Shown: one piece after another, positions 1-8,978 of the stretch
How positions within the stretch are numbered: position 1 is the stretch's first letter
How the letters are laid out: each line of letters starts with the position of its first letter
From: Hydnum rufescens UP504
Taxonomy: Eukaryota; Basidiomycota; Agaricomycetes; Cantharellales; Hydnaceae
Length of the DNA stretch: 19,602 bases
Direction of reading: 5' to 3'
NCBI GenBank assembly: GCA_014904985.1
Contig: MU129386.1
Span: forward strand, 1-19,602
Notes under the pieces: generated by a model
Told to the model about the DNA's origin: nothing
The model's input: the letters and a program-made list of their open reading frames with translations, nothing else
Database searches by the model: none
Made by a program: the position numbers and the translations under genes

Positions 1-238
1 TAGTGATTCTTGTCCACTCAGGTCTGGCCTGAGGTCAAAGGAAACCAATTTGAGACTGGTGGGTGTGTGTGGGGTTTTGCCGAAGGCAAAAGCTGGTGCA
101 TGAGACTGGAGGCTGACTGACTATGCGCCCACCCAGACAGAGCCACAAACCATAGTTGCATCAGGCCCAGCCACAACCTACTATCCCCCCACCCTGCTGA
201 TGGCTGGACCTGAACAATTATTTAAATCTTATCTACTG

Positions 239-1435
239 CTATCTGCGCACTACTGTCCTTTGTCTTGCACTCTGGACTGCTCTCCACTGCTGAAAAACCT
301 CCAGAGACACATCACTGAAGTAATCCTCCATCTTGGAATTCATGTGAGCCACCACCCCAGCATCATGAATGTGCTTAGGAATAATAAGCTGAGTGTTGCG
401 CCAGTAAAGGAAGAAGGCATCTGAGCTCCAATGGCTGAGTTTTTGAACCACCTGAGGATCAGTTCCCCTACTGAGTAAATGTGTGGTGCCACCAATGCGG
501 AAACTATGACCTGATGGAAGATCCTGAAACCCTGCTGAGGACCAGATGTGCCAACAGTGATCAACCAAGTGTCACTTGATGAGAGGCTCCCACCTGGTTT
601 CAGTACAAAATGAGAAGAGATGAGCTTGGTCTGGTAGACCCTGATTCATGAGGAAGTGCTGCTGCAAGGCCCAATAAGGGCAAGTGCAATCCTCCTCTTG
701 TGTCAGCACAAGATTTGCACCATTGCATGCAGTCTTCGTCCATGGGAGCCAAAGTGTAACTGACTGAATCCCAAAAACATCCTCCCACTTAATAGTCACA
801 CCACAAGATACATGGTGCCTGGGGAGGAAACCAGCTTGAGAAGGCACAGTGACCTCTCCAAGTCATGCCAGACCCCAAAAGGCAACACATAGTACTGCCC
901 AACAAGCAGCATCATAAGTATCCTGAAAATTCATATGATCATATATGGCATGGAGATGCTGCAAGGTGACAGGGGGACAAGGTTCTCGAATGGATGATTT
1001 AGGCACAAGCTTCTTGGCCCCTTCCAAGAGGAGGTGAATGAAAGGGTCATCCCTGCACCAGGGCATCTGGTGGAAGTGACACCAGGCACCAAGACCGCTA
1101 AGCCAATTTTTGAAGCCCAAGAGGCCAATTGTTCCAGTGGCATCTGCAATGAAACATGCAAGGTGCCTCTTCTCAATTGGCATCTGATCATCCTCAGGGA
1201 TCTCATTATCATCACACCATTCTGCCCAGCAGGCAAGCCCAGTACCATAGCTAGCATGAGTGGATTCTTCCCATGCCTTGCTAGCCACGAGCTGAGCCCT
1301 AGCCAAACTGAAGCTAAGACCAGAGGAGGACTCAAGCAACTTAGTGCATGCAAGAATAACTGCAGGAGATGTCCAGCAAAGAATGCAATCAGATGCCTTG
1401 ACATGGGGGCGGAAAATGTTGTGATGAAACTTAGG
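239..1435 (-). pseudogene. Tyrosine recombinase pseudogene of element 1
   Basis: This is the integrase-like YR that would insert the circular retrotransposon DNA by site-specific strand exchange through a catalytic Tyr. One reading frame runs the whole length. It has an N-terminal SAM-like DNA-binding part (WTSPA near 1365, THASYGTGLACW near 1250) and a C-terminal catalytic domain with GHSFRIGG (the HxxR motif), SHWSSDAF and the nucleophile in LYWR. Two TGA stops interrupt it, at 863-865 and 572-574. The first lies in FWGLA*LGEV, where the sister element reads CRLGEL, so it falls exactly on the first catalytic Arg and fits CGA changing to TGA. Two adjacent TGA codons at 1436-1441 limit it upstream, so the true start is not visible. 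The protein is certainly inactive as it stands. Confidence 0.88.
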
Positions 1436-1562
1436 TCATCAGCCATGCAAGTAACGACCCTGTGATAGAGGCATTGGAACAATGGTAAACACCTCATCAG
1501 TGCTGTACACTGAGATGACCAAGGACTTTGGCCCACTGGACTCTGAAAGATCAAGAAATGTA

Positions 1563-2404
1563 TTAGACTTCCAGGAGATACTGCTGAAGCTCTAATGGTA
1601 TGGTGAACAGAACTGGAACACATGATAACCCACCAAAGAGGCCACGCGACACAACATCAGCAGGGTTATCTGCCGACTTCACATAGGTCGGCACCACATC
1701 AAAATTCTTCTCTGCAGTGATTGCGAAGGACCTCTGAATTGCCTCATTGGACCAGTGATTCCAGCCCCACCCCCAGAAATAAGCACCAATAGATCCTTTG
1801 TTATCTGCCAGCATGTGAACATTGACATCATGTATATCACAGGCATCAAGGTACCGAGTCGCAAACTCAATGGCCAAACTTTTGAGCCAGCCAATATCCT
1901 GACCCTCCTGACCAACTGCCCCAGGCTGCAGTGCCCAGGCCTTGTATGCATCACAAACCCACAAACCAACACCAAAGTCCATGGATGCATCAACTGAAAT
2001 GCTGAGATCAAGAGGGTCACCACAGTTGGCAAGGAGATGGAAAATCCCAGGGGAACTAAGTTGGGACTCCCACCACTGCAAATATAAGACAACTGACTTT
2101 GAGAGTGTCCATTGCGCATGTGGGGACTTAAAGGCTGCAATACAATGCTGAAGGGCCCTGAGATGTGACCAGCCACCCTGGTGCACAAAACAGATATGAA
2201 TGAGTGAGCCATGCACCTTCTGTAATGGTGGAAGGGAAACCCGTGGAGATGCTGATGCAGCAAGATCCAAAATGTCATGAACACAGGTCCAGTACTTCAA
2301 CTGCTTGTCATCTGGGAGTGAAACTCATCAATTCCAGAGATCCCAAAGGAAACCAACATAAACTGTTGTGAAAGCAAATGGCAGCCACTTTGATGAGGCC
2401 CAGG
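1563..2404 (-). pseudogene. RT C-terminus and RNase H pseudogene of element 1
   Basis: This is the RNase H domain, which removes RNA from the RNA/DNA hybrid, preceded by the last part of an RT. From the start of the frame near 2404 come a VYVGFLWD block typical of the end of DIRS-type RT, then a connection region. The RNase H follows with its acidic residues in place: DLSISVDAS (near 1990), IEFATRYLD, LADNKGSIG and NPADVVSRG. It ends with TAA at 1563-1565. Two adjacent TGA codons (2325-2330) interrupt the frame where the sister element has a basic residue (KRVSVP), so CGA CGA to TGA TGA is likely. The YVDD part of the RT and everything upstream are absent, cut at the palindrome boundary. The piece from 2300 down to 1563 is otherwise open. 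Confidence 0.87.
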
Positions 2405-2782
2405 TAGGCTATTGCATGGGGGTGGCACCCCCCTTCAGGGGGTTGGCCAAACCTGCCACTTTTTTTGAAGCTAGCTCTTCAAGGTTTGAGGAGGGGGTGG
2501 CGGGGAACCCCCCCTACCCCCATCTCAAGCCTTGAAGAGCTAGCTTCAAAAAAAGTGGCAGGTTTGGCCAGATTACTCCATGGGGTTGGCAAATATGCCA
2601 ACCCCATGGAGTAATCTGGCCAAACCTGCCACTTTTTTTGAAGCTAGCTCTTCAAGGCTTGAGATGGGGGTAGGGGGGGTTCCCCGCCACCCCCTCCTCA
2701 AACCTTGAAGAGCTAGCTTCAAAAAAAGTGGCAGGTTTGGCCAACCCCCTGAAGGGGGGTGCCACCCCCACGCAATAGCCTA
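2405..2782. repeat. 378-bp nested palindrome (foldback element)
   Basis: The two 186-bp arms are reverse complements around a 6-base centre (2591-2596). I see only one mismatch in the stretches I compared (2416 versus 2771). Each arm contains a further inverted repeat: a 41-bp block at 2444-2484 and its reverse complement at 2530-2570, repeated in the right arm at 2617-2657 and 2703-2743. The block therefore occurs four times, alternating in orientation. The ends read TA-GGCTATTGC and GCAATAGCC-TA, so the outermost TA may be a two-base target duplication as left by Tc1/mariner-type MITEs. It separates truncated element 1 from the tandem array. There is no coding potential. It may be a foldback MITE or an inverted duplication formed at a breakpoint. 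Confidence 0.9.
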
Positions 2783-3103
2783 GGATACAACAGTGCAAAA
2801 AGAGCAGTGAAAGCTGCTCTTTTTGTGCTGCTTTGAAATTTTATACTAATGCATCTTTTATCATTTATTATTTCTAGATTGAGGCCTGGTCCAAGGCACA
2901 ACGAAAACCCACAAAATGACGAGGGCCCAAACAGCAACATGACATGGCAACCCAACAAATGGCAATGCGCCAAGCGACACGACACACGACAATGCACCAA
3001 ATGACACGACACATGGCAACACACCAAACAAGGACGCGACCATGCCAAATAAGGGCCCCAGGAACCACACACCTGCCATGGCGGGTGTGTGGTCCTATAT
3101 AAG

Positions 3104-3213
3104 GTGAGTCCCTACCCCCAGTAGCTACAGCTGCGCAAAAAGAGCAGCGAAAGCTGCTCTTTTTGCATGGCATTTAATTCTTAACTAATTTACAACCTTT
3201 TATTCTATTGTAG
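3104..3213 (+). other. Intron-like segment 1 of the array
   Basis: It starts AAG|GTGAGT, contains the hairpin at 3137-3164 and a CTAAT motif near 3184, and ends TTGTAG. The length of 110 bases is normal for fungal introns. Splicing is inferred from signals only. Confidence 0.5.
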
Positions 3214-3371
3214 GTCTTCACTTCATGCGCCAATGAATACTGACACAAAGCCCCACCTATTGATGCCCGAATGACAGGACCTGGGGGGACCTGTCCAAAC
3301 CGCCATACATATGAGCCGGAGTATGGCCCCAGTACCCCACACCCGCTGCAGCAGGTGTGGGGTACTACAAA

Positions 3372-3478
3372 GTAAGTTTAATTTTTTTATTTCTTATTCT
3401 TGTGGCGCAAAAAGAGCAGTGTATGCTGCTCTTTTTGTGTTGCATTCATTTTCAACTAACACATTATTATTTCTCTAG
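3372..3478 (+). other. Intron-like segment 2 of the array
   Basis: It starts AAA|GTAAGT, followed by a T-rich run, the hairpin at 3409-3436, CTAAC near 3456, and the end TTCTCTAG. It is 107 bases long. It aligns along its length with the next two intron-like segments. Confidence 0.55.
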
Positions 3479-3665
3479 ATCCTGGCCAGAACCCATGTGA
3501 ACGCCCAACCACAAACCCATGGAATGACACGCCGCGAATGAAACCCGCAAACGACCCCCCACAAATGAAAACTGCAGGGAGGACGTACAAACCGTGGTAT
3601 GTACAAGCCGGAGTACACGGCCCCAGTACCCCACACCCGCTGCAGCGGGTGTGGGGTACTACAAA

Positions 3666-3771
3666 GTAAGTTTTATTTTTTTTATTTCTTATTCTTGTGG
3701 TGAAAAAGAGCAGCGTACGCTGCTCTTTTTGCGTTGCATTCATTTTCAACTAACCTATATTATTTCTCTAG
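3666..3771 (+). other. Intron-like segment 3 of the array
   Basis: It starts AAA|GTAAGT, carries the hairpin at 3703-3730 whose loop CGTACG extends the stem to a fully self-complementary 28 bases, then CTAAC, and ends TTCTCTAG. It is 106 bases long. Confidence 0.55.
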
Positions 3772-3942
3772 ATCCTAGCCAGAACCTGTGCGAACACCCA
3801 ACCACAAACCCATGGAACGAAACCCGCAAACCACCCCCCACAAACGAAAACCGCAGGGAGGACCCATACAACCTGCCGTACGAGCCGGAGTACAGGACCC
3901 CAGTACCCCACACCTGCTGCAGCAGGTGTGGAGTACTGCAAG

Positions 3943-4056
3943 GTAAGTTTGTTTTTGTTTTTATTTTTTATTCTTGTGGCACAAAAAGAGCAGCATAAGC
4001 TGCTCTTTTTGCGCTGCATTACTGTTCTGCTAATGTTCCATTTTAAATTTCTCTAG
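3943..4056 (+). other. Intron-like segment 4 of the array
   Basis: It starts AAG|GTAAGT, carries the hairpin at 3983-4010, CTAAT near 4029, and ends TTCTCTAG. It is 114 bases long. The segment after it is open as a short reading frame to about 4240 but resembles no known protein. Confidence 0.55.
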
Positions 4057-4299
4057 ATCCTGAACCAGAACCCGCATACACCCCCAACCACAAACTCGCC
4101 AAAGGACATGCCACAAACGAAAACTGTGAACAAGCCCCCACAAATGAAAACTGCTCCCTCAAGGGAGCGCCCAAATGGACCTGGCCCCAACCGGGGCATA
4201 TGAACCCCACCCCAGTGTGGTGGGTATATGCAGGTGCATGATCTGCAGGAACCATACCCCCCCTGTGGTGGCAGACCCCAGGGGGGATAATATGTATAT

Positions 4300-4372
4300 A
4301 GCATAATGTATATAATAATAGTAGTAATAATAATAATAAATAGTGAACAAATAATAATAATAAATATATAAT
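4300..4372. repeat. AT-rich simple repeat (ATA/TAA)
   Basis: A low-complexity run of ATA, TAA and AAT triplets lies between the array and the Copia element. From 4373 to 4451 the sequence is unique, with several TTGGCCA-like motifs. Confidence 0.85.
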
Positions 4373-4451
4373 CTAGCACAGCCATGGATTGGCCAAAATG
4401 AATTGGAATGGCCATATTTTGGCCATACTGTCTGAGGGACCTATTAGGTAT

Positions 4452-4654
4452 TGGAATGAATACATCCCGATATGGGAATAAACCCGGAACCTTCCGGAAT
4501 GATCTAAGACCGTCCAGGACCGTATAGGCCCGTCTACATCCGTTATTCCCGTATATACTCGAACCCTGTAGAAACATGTATTCATATATAAATACCGAGA
4601 TTTTACTCGGTAAATTATAGTGTTGTTTTTCTCTAAAAGACTTATATCTTAACA
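4452..4654 (+). repeat. Copia 5' LTR
   Basis: It begins TGGAATG and ends TTAACA. It has a TATA box (TATATAAA at 4585-4592), the probable U3/R promoter, followed by a small stem-loop (ACCGAG at 4594-4599 with CTCGGT at 4606-4611). It differs from the 3' LTR at six positions, five of them transitions, plus one T insertion. Confidence 0.95.
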
Positions 4655-4670
4655 CGTTATCAGCACCAGT
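4655..4670 (+). promoter_or_regulatory. Candidate primer binding site
   Basis: Directly after the 5' LTR comes CGTTATCAGCACC. Its reverse complement does not look like a tRNA 3' end with CCA. It resembles the anticodon-arm region of tRNA-Ile (GTGCTnATAACG). Priming by an internal tRNA fragment is known for Drosophila copia with initiator Met tRNA. The tRNA named here is from memory of the consensus and is tentative. Confidence 0.45.
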
Positions 4671-4694
4671 CGCTTAAAAACAAAGACACTCGTT

Positions 4695-6196
4695 ATGCCC
4701 GACATCGCCCCGATAGACAAGAACACCCTCAACGGTTTTTACCGGATCGATCAATTGAAAGGGGACAACTGGCTTCCATGGAAAACCAGGGTCACGGCAT
4801 TACTCGCGATAGCTGATCTAACGAAATATATTGACGGCACCTACCCGCGTCCCAGTGATGAGTCCCTGATCAAAGAATGGGAGACTCGAGATCTCCAAAC
4901 CCGATCCTTACTCCAATTGACCGTGGGAGATGAAGAACTCATCCATTTAAGCGGTGCTCAGACCGCGGCCCAAATGTGGACGCAATTACGTGACACCAAG
5001 GAGCCCAAGGGCATTTTTGGAGTAGTCGCGGAAAGGCGAAAATTATTACAAATAATTCCATCCGAATCTACGCCGATAATAGAACATATTGCCGTATTCT
5101 GAAAAGCCAAGGAAAACCTCGCGATATTGGGCTATCCGCTTCCGGATATAGAATTCGCAATATTATTAATCTCCACATTACCGAGCTCATGGAGTTCATT
5201 CGAGTCATCTTATTTCGGATCCAAAACGAGCGAATCAGAGATCAAATCGGAAGAATTGATTACAATGATTCTAGATGAAGATCGCCGTCGCCGTGACAAA
5301 TCACAGTCTACCGAGATCGCGAAATTAGCCCTGAACAAGGGCAAACGACTGCAGACTCCCGGGGCCACGTGCTCGAATTGCTTGAAGCCCGGCCACACAA
5401 GGGATCAATGTTGGGTGAAAGGGGGAGGAAAAGAGGGACAGGGCCCTCGACAAAAAAAGAAGGAGAAAAAGGAGAAGGACAAGGGGGTGAAGGAGGCAAA
5501 GTCCACGACACCCGAGTCGACGAACCAGGCAATCCATCGAGACCCTGAGTACGCACTCAGTGCCAGATCCAGCTCCGCGATCTCCAAATCTACGTGGCTA
5601 ATCGACTCAGGCACGACATCCCATATTGCAACTAAATGGGAAATGTTTACTGAATTCATTCCCGGGACCGAACTTATCCAAGGAATCGGCGAAAACATGC
5701 AACTGGAGGGAAAAGGCCAAGGCACCGTCACTATTGAAGCTCAATACAATGGGAAATTAACCCCTGTCAAACTACGCGACATCATATATTCCCCGAACGC
5801 GGGAAACTGTCTACTGTCGTCGGCACGGATCAACAAGCTAGGATGGGAAATACGACATAAAAATGGAAAAATCACCATTTTTCCCCCTAATGGACAGCCC
5901 GTAATGGAAGGAACATTACGCAATAGATCATACATATTGGAGGGACGAGCACGAATGACCAAGACAGCAAATTATGCGTCATCGAGTCCTGCGCCAATCT
6001 CATGGGGAGAGGCCCACCGGAGATTTGGCCACCTGTCAATCTCAGGGCTCAAAACCCTATTCAATTCCGATATGGTAACGGGAATCAAAGTTGATCCCGA
6101 TTCAAATCAAGATCTTGCGTGCGAGGCTTGTATCCAAGCCAAATTACATCATCAATCATTTCCCAAATCGAGCGATAACCAAGCCGGGAACCCGGT
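4695..6196 (+). pseudogene. Copia gag, protease and GAG-pre-integrase part of the polyprotein
   Basis: The frame starts at the ATG at 4695, 41 bases after the LTR. The first part is a Copia gag capsid region (YRIDQLKGDNWLPWKTRV at its start). A CCHC zinc knuckle, CSNCLKPGHTRDQC, follows near 5370 and would bind the packaged RNA. A Lys-rich linker comes next, then the aspartic protease motif WLIDSGTTSH with the catalytic Asp at 5604, then the GAG-pre-integrase domain (HRRFGHLSISGLKTLF near 6020, CEACIQAK near 6122). A single in-frame TGA at 5100-5102 interrupts gag and is probably a former CGA (Arg). The frame is lost shortly before 6200, where the integrase core continues in another frame. 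It is non-functional as read. Confidence 0.92.
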
Positions 6197-6202
6197 GATC
6201 TC

Positions 6203-7050
6203 ACACATTCTGACTTGTGGGGACCAGCAAGAACTGCTTCCATTGGAGGATCGTGGTATTACATATCATTCATTGACGACCATTCGAGACGAATCACCGT
6301 CAAATTCCTTAAGGAAAAGTCGGAGGCACGGCAACAAATCCAAAACTATGTTGCGTGGATCGAAACCCAATTAAATTGACTGCCAAAAGCATTTAAATTT
6401 GATAATGGCAGCGAATTTATTGATCAGGATCTCCAAAAATGGTTAGCCGAAAAAGGAATAGAATCTAAATTTACTGCGCCCCATTCACCCCAACAACATG
6501 GAATGGCCGAGTGGCCGAACCGGACTTTACTCGAGATCGCGCGAGCTATGCTAATCGCCAAAGGTTTACCTAAGAACCTATGGGCGGAGGCAGTTTCATA
6601 TGCCGCGTACATCCGAGCACGAAGCCTACAAGGGCATTACATAATAAAACCCCGATGGAGGTATGGACGGGTATAAAGCCAGACGTATCTAATCTCCGCG
6701 AATTTGGATCGGATGTATGGGTCCTAGACGAGGGCGACCGATCGAAATTAGACCCGAAGGCAAATAAATTCTTTTTGTCGCATTGAAGAGGGACCGAGGG
6801 CCATTAGGTACTACAACCCGAAAACCCACAAACTTTTAATTTCCCGGAACTTCAAATTCAATAATAGCCCGACACCCCAAGCCAGGTCAATCTCGATCTC
6901 CCCATCCCTTCCGGTGATTCTAATCCCGACTCGGAACATGCTCGAATTGAGGGGGAGCCCCAGGAACCCGAAACTCGCGATACCAATTCTCCGCATATTC
7001 AAAACAATTCAATATCACCCCTGGAACCGACGCTGCCCACTCGCCGTGGC
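6203..7050 (+). pseudogene. Copia integrase core, pseudogene
   Basis: This is the DDE integrase that would insert the linear cDNA. All three acidic residues are still visible: Asp in HSDLWGP (6212), Asp in FKFDNGSEF (6401) and Glu in GMAEW (6509), with the 35-residue spacing of DD35E integrases. An in-frame TGA stands at 6377-6379. The frame changes near 6620 (ALHNKTPMEVWTGIKP continues in the next frame), again at about 6784, where one extra T seems inserted before EGPRAIRYYNPKTHK, and once more between about 6880 and 7000. The final stretch to about 7050 is the poorly conserved linker between integrase and RT. The order is collinear with intact Copia polyproteins. Confidence 0.88.
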
Positions 7051-8766
7051 TTGCGCGAGCGTAAGACAATTAACTACGCAAAACTACATAATCCAGGAAC
7101 GCGGAAGGAAATAGTACCTGCTCAACAAAATAAACCCGATGAACTAAGCCCTGAGGGTGACATGACCGACCATGTCAGGTCATTAATTTCAGGCGAAAAG
7201 TCAATATTTGACGAGCCTAATACACTAAAGGACGCGATGAAATCCCCAGACTGGCCGCAATGGGAAAAGGCAATTCAAAGCGAACTGCAAATGCTCCAGG
7301 AAAAAGGGACCTGGAGACTTGAATCCTTACCCACAGGACCGACAGGCAATCGGCAATCGTTGGACATTCAAAAAGAAATTTGATGTCGACGGGAATCTAT
7401 CACGATTCAAAGCCCGATTAGTCGCTCAGGGATTCACTCAGATCCCCGGTCAAGATTTCGACCAGACATTTTCTCCGGTAATGCGCATGGACTCATTACG
7501 TAATCTAATCGCTACCGCCGCCATCCTAGACCTTGAAATGGGTCAAATGGACATAAGGGGCGCATATTTAAATGGCGATCTACACGAATCTATATACATG
7601 CGACAGCCCGAGGGATATGAAGATGGGACAAACAGAGTCGCCCGATTGGTCCACACACTCTACAGACTTAAACAATCAGGCCGAGAATGGAACACGAAAT
7701 TCAATGCTTACATAACCGGCACCTTAAAATACACCTGGTTGCCGAATGATCACTGCGTTTACATAAGGCGCAAAGGCAAAGAATTCGATATAATTGCCAT
7801 TTGGGTAGACGACGTCATCTTCATCTCATCATCAAAGCGCGATTAGATGCAGCCAAGGATGAAATCAGACGCGAATTCGAGACCACGGACCAGGGGACAC
7901 CACGTCTATTACTTGGAATTGAAATCAATAGAAACCGAGAAAGGAAATCGATCACGATCTCTCAGGGTCAATATATTAGGAAAATCCTAGATCGATACAA
8001 CATGTCCCAAAGCGGAACATCTGTCACTCCCCTACCGGCTTCCATCCAGTTCCACCTGACAAATGACGATAATAAATTCGAGCGCCCAGAATTATATCGG
8101 GCAGCCATAGGCTCCTTGATGTATGCCGCTATTGGAACACGACTCGACATTGCTTACGCAATACAATCCCTGTCTCAATTTTCCCACAATCCGTCCAATG
8201 AACATTGGCACGCAGTCAAACACCTATTTAGGTATCTACAAGGAACTAAAGACATGGGGATTACATACGATCAATGCGGGGGAAGCGCCACCATAGCCAT
8301 ATCCGGATTTTCGGATGCTGATTGGGCGTCAAACGAAATTGATCGGAAATCAATTTCCGGATATACCTTTTTACTCGGCGGAGGAGCAATATCATGGACT
8401 TCCAAGAAGCAGTCCATCGTGGCCCTATCATTGATGGAGGCGGAATATATTGCCGCTACCTTAGCTACAAAGCAAATAATATGGCTACAAAACTTCTTCG
8501 ATGCCCTAGGTTTTACCCAATCCGGACCTTCAGAACTACACATTGATAATCAATCGGCGATCGCCCTGACGGAAAATCCCCAATTTCATGCGCGATCAAA
8601 ACACATTGATGTGCAATTTCATTTCATTCGGGAAACAATACAACGAGGCATAGCGACAGTCCATTGGTGCCCTACAAACGAAATGACCGCGGACATATTT
8701 ACAAAGTTGCTCCCGCACCCGAAACTCGAACAATTCCGGACGGACTTAGGAATGGCATCGGTCTGA
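7051..8766 (+). pseudogene. Copia reverse transcriptase and RNase H, pseudogene
   Basis: The RT copies element RNA into DNA and the RNase H removes the template. RT blocks in order are EKGTWRLESLP, RFKARLVAQGF, QMDIRGAYLNGDL (first catalytic Asp), MRQPEGYED, LYRLKQSGREW and the active-site WVDDVIF (Asp pair at 7808-7813; W replaces the usual Y). RNase H blocks are FSDADWASN, SWTSKKQSIVALSLMEAEY, LHIDNQSAI, ARSKHIDVQFHFIRE and ADIFTKLL, ending at TGA 8764-8766 just before the purine tract. Frame changes near 7340 and 7840 split it into three pieces. The last piece, 7846-8766, is a clean open frame of about 300 residues. Sequence conservation is otherwise good, so loss of function looks fairly recent. 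Confidence 0.93.
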
Positions 8767-8776
8767 GGGGGAGTAT
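8765..8776 (+). promoter_or_regulatory. Polypurine tract
   Basis: GAGGGGGAG sits directly before the 3' LTR, the usual place and composition of the plus-strand primer in Copia elements (typical context GAGGGGGAGTAT). It overlaps the stop codon of the polyprotein. Confidence 0.85.
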
Positions 8777-8978
8777 TGGAATGAATACATCCCGATATGG
8801 GAATAAACCCGGAACCTTCCGGAAAGATCTAAGACCATCCAGGACCGTATAGGCCCGTCTACATCCGTTATTCCCGTATATACTCGAACCCCGTAGAAAC
8901 ATGTATTCGTATATAAATACCGAGATTTTACTCAGTAAATCATAGTGTTGTTTTCTCTAAAAGACTTATATCTTAACA
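8777..8978 (+). repeat. Copia 3' LTR
   Basis: A 202-bp copy of the LTR with TG...CA ends. It differs from the 5' LTR by six substitutions and one indel, roughly 97% identity by eye, which indicates some age since insertion, or origin of the two LTRs from different copies. Confidence 0.95.

Larger units (their letters stand above)
1..2404 (-). mobile_element. Truncated YR retrotransposon (DIRS/Ngaro type), element 1
   Basis: Reading on the minus strand, the order is the end of an RT, an RNase H, then a tyrosine recombinase, the gene order of Ngaro/DIRS retrotransposons. The RNase H and YR align segment by segment with the fuller element at 12744-18013 (for example shared RPHV and WTSPA blocks at the YR N-terminus), but at protein level the two are clearly different subfamilies. 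The 5' part (gag and most of the RT) is missing: coding similarity stops exactly where the palindrome starts at 2405 and does not resume on its far side. The 3' terminal repeats would lie to the left of the window and are not seen. Positions 1-238 hold only the 3' flank, with a small hairpin at 75-91 (7-bp stem TTTTGCC/GGCAAAA). Confidence 0.85.
2783..4290 (+). repeat. Tandem array of hairpin-bearing exon/intron-like units
   Basis: About five diverged copies of a 270-340 bp unit follow one another. Landmarks are the hairpins AAAAAGAGCAG-N6-CTGCTCTTTTT at 2797-2824, 3137-3164, 3409-3436, 3703-3730 and 3983-4010. Each is followed by a CTAAC/CTAAT branch-point-like motif and a pyrimidine-rich CTAG or GTAG. 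Copies 2 to 5 are preceded by GTGAGT or GTAAGT. Between introns are GC-richer segments, each ending in a palindrome (3064-3093, 3331-3366, 3625-3660 and 3902-3937, cores such as CCCGCTGCAGCGGG). The last unit carries four more inverted repeats (4153-4168, 4184-4197, 4196-4231, 4258-4286). Segment lengths 226, 158, 187 and 171 do not share one codon phase. I recognise no protein or RNA family. Confidence 0.8.
4452..8978 (+). mobile_element. Ty1/Copia LTR retrotransposon, degenerate
   Basis: Two LTRs of 203 and 202 bp (TG...CA) bound a 4.3-kb interior with the Copia order gag - protease - integrase - RT - RNase H. A priming-site-like sequence follows the 5' LTR and a purine tract precedes the 3' LTR. 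The five bases outside the ends (GGTAT on the left, AGATA on the right) do not match, so no target duplication is visible. The left flank is the hairpin array region and the right flank is a YR gene fragment, so the two flanks do not belong to one interrupted sequence. Coding is broken by two TGA stops and about six frameshifts. The element cannot move on its own. Confidence 0.95.

Noticed and set aside
2797..4010. GC-stem plus T-run hairpins read as bacterial Rho-independent terminators
   Set aside because: The window is eukaryotic, the T run is part of the stem, and the hairpins lie inside intron-like segments in tandem units.
3479..4240. A repeat protein encoded by the exon-like segments
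   Set aside because: Single segments are open, but their lengths differ in codon phase and the Pro/Asn-rich peptides match no family I know, so a coding call is not supported.
6784..6786. TGA as a further C-to-T stop in the integrase
   Set aside because: One inserted T explains it better, since the conserved YYNPKTHK stretch continues in the next frame.
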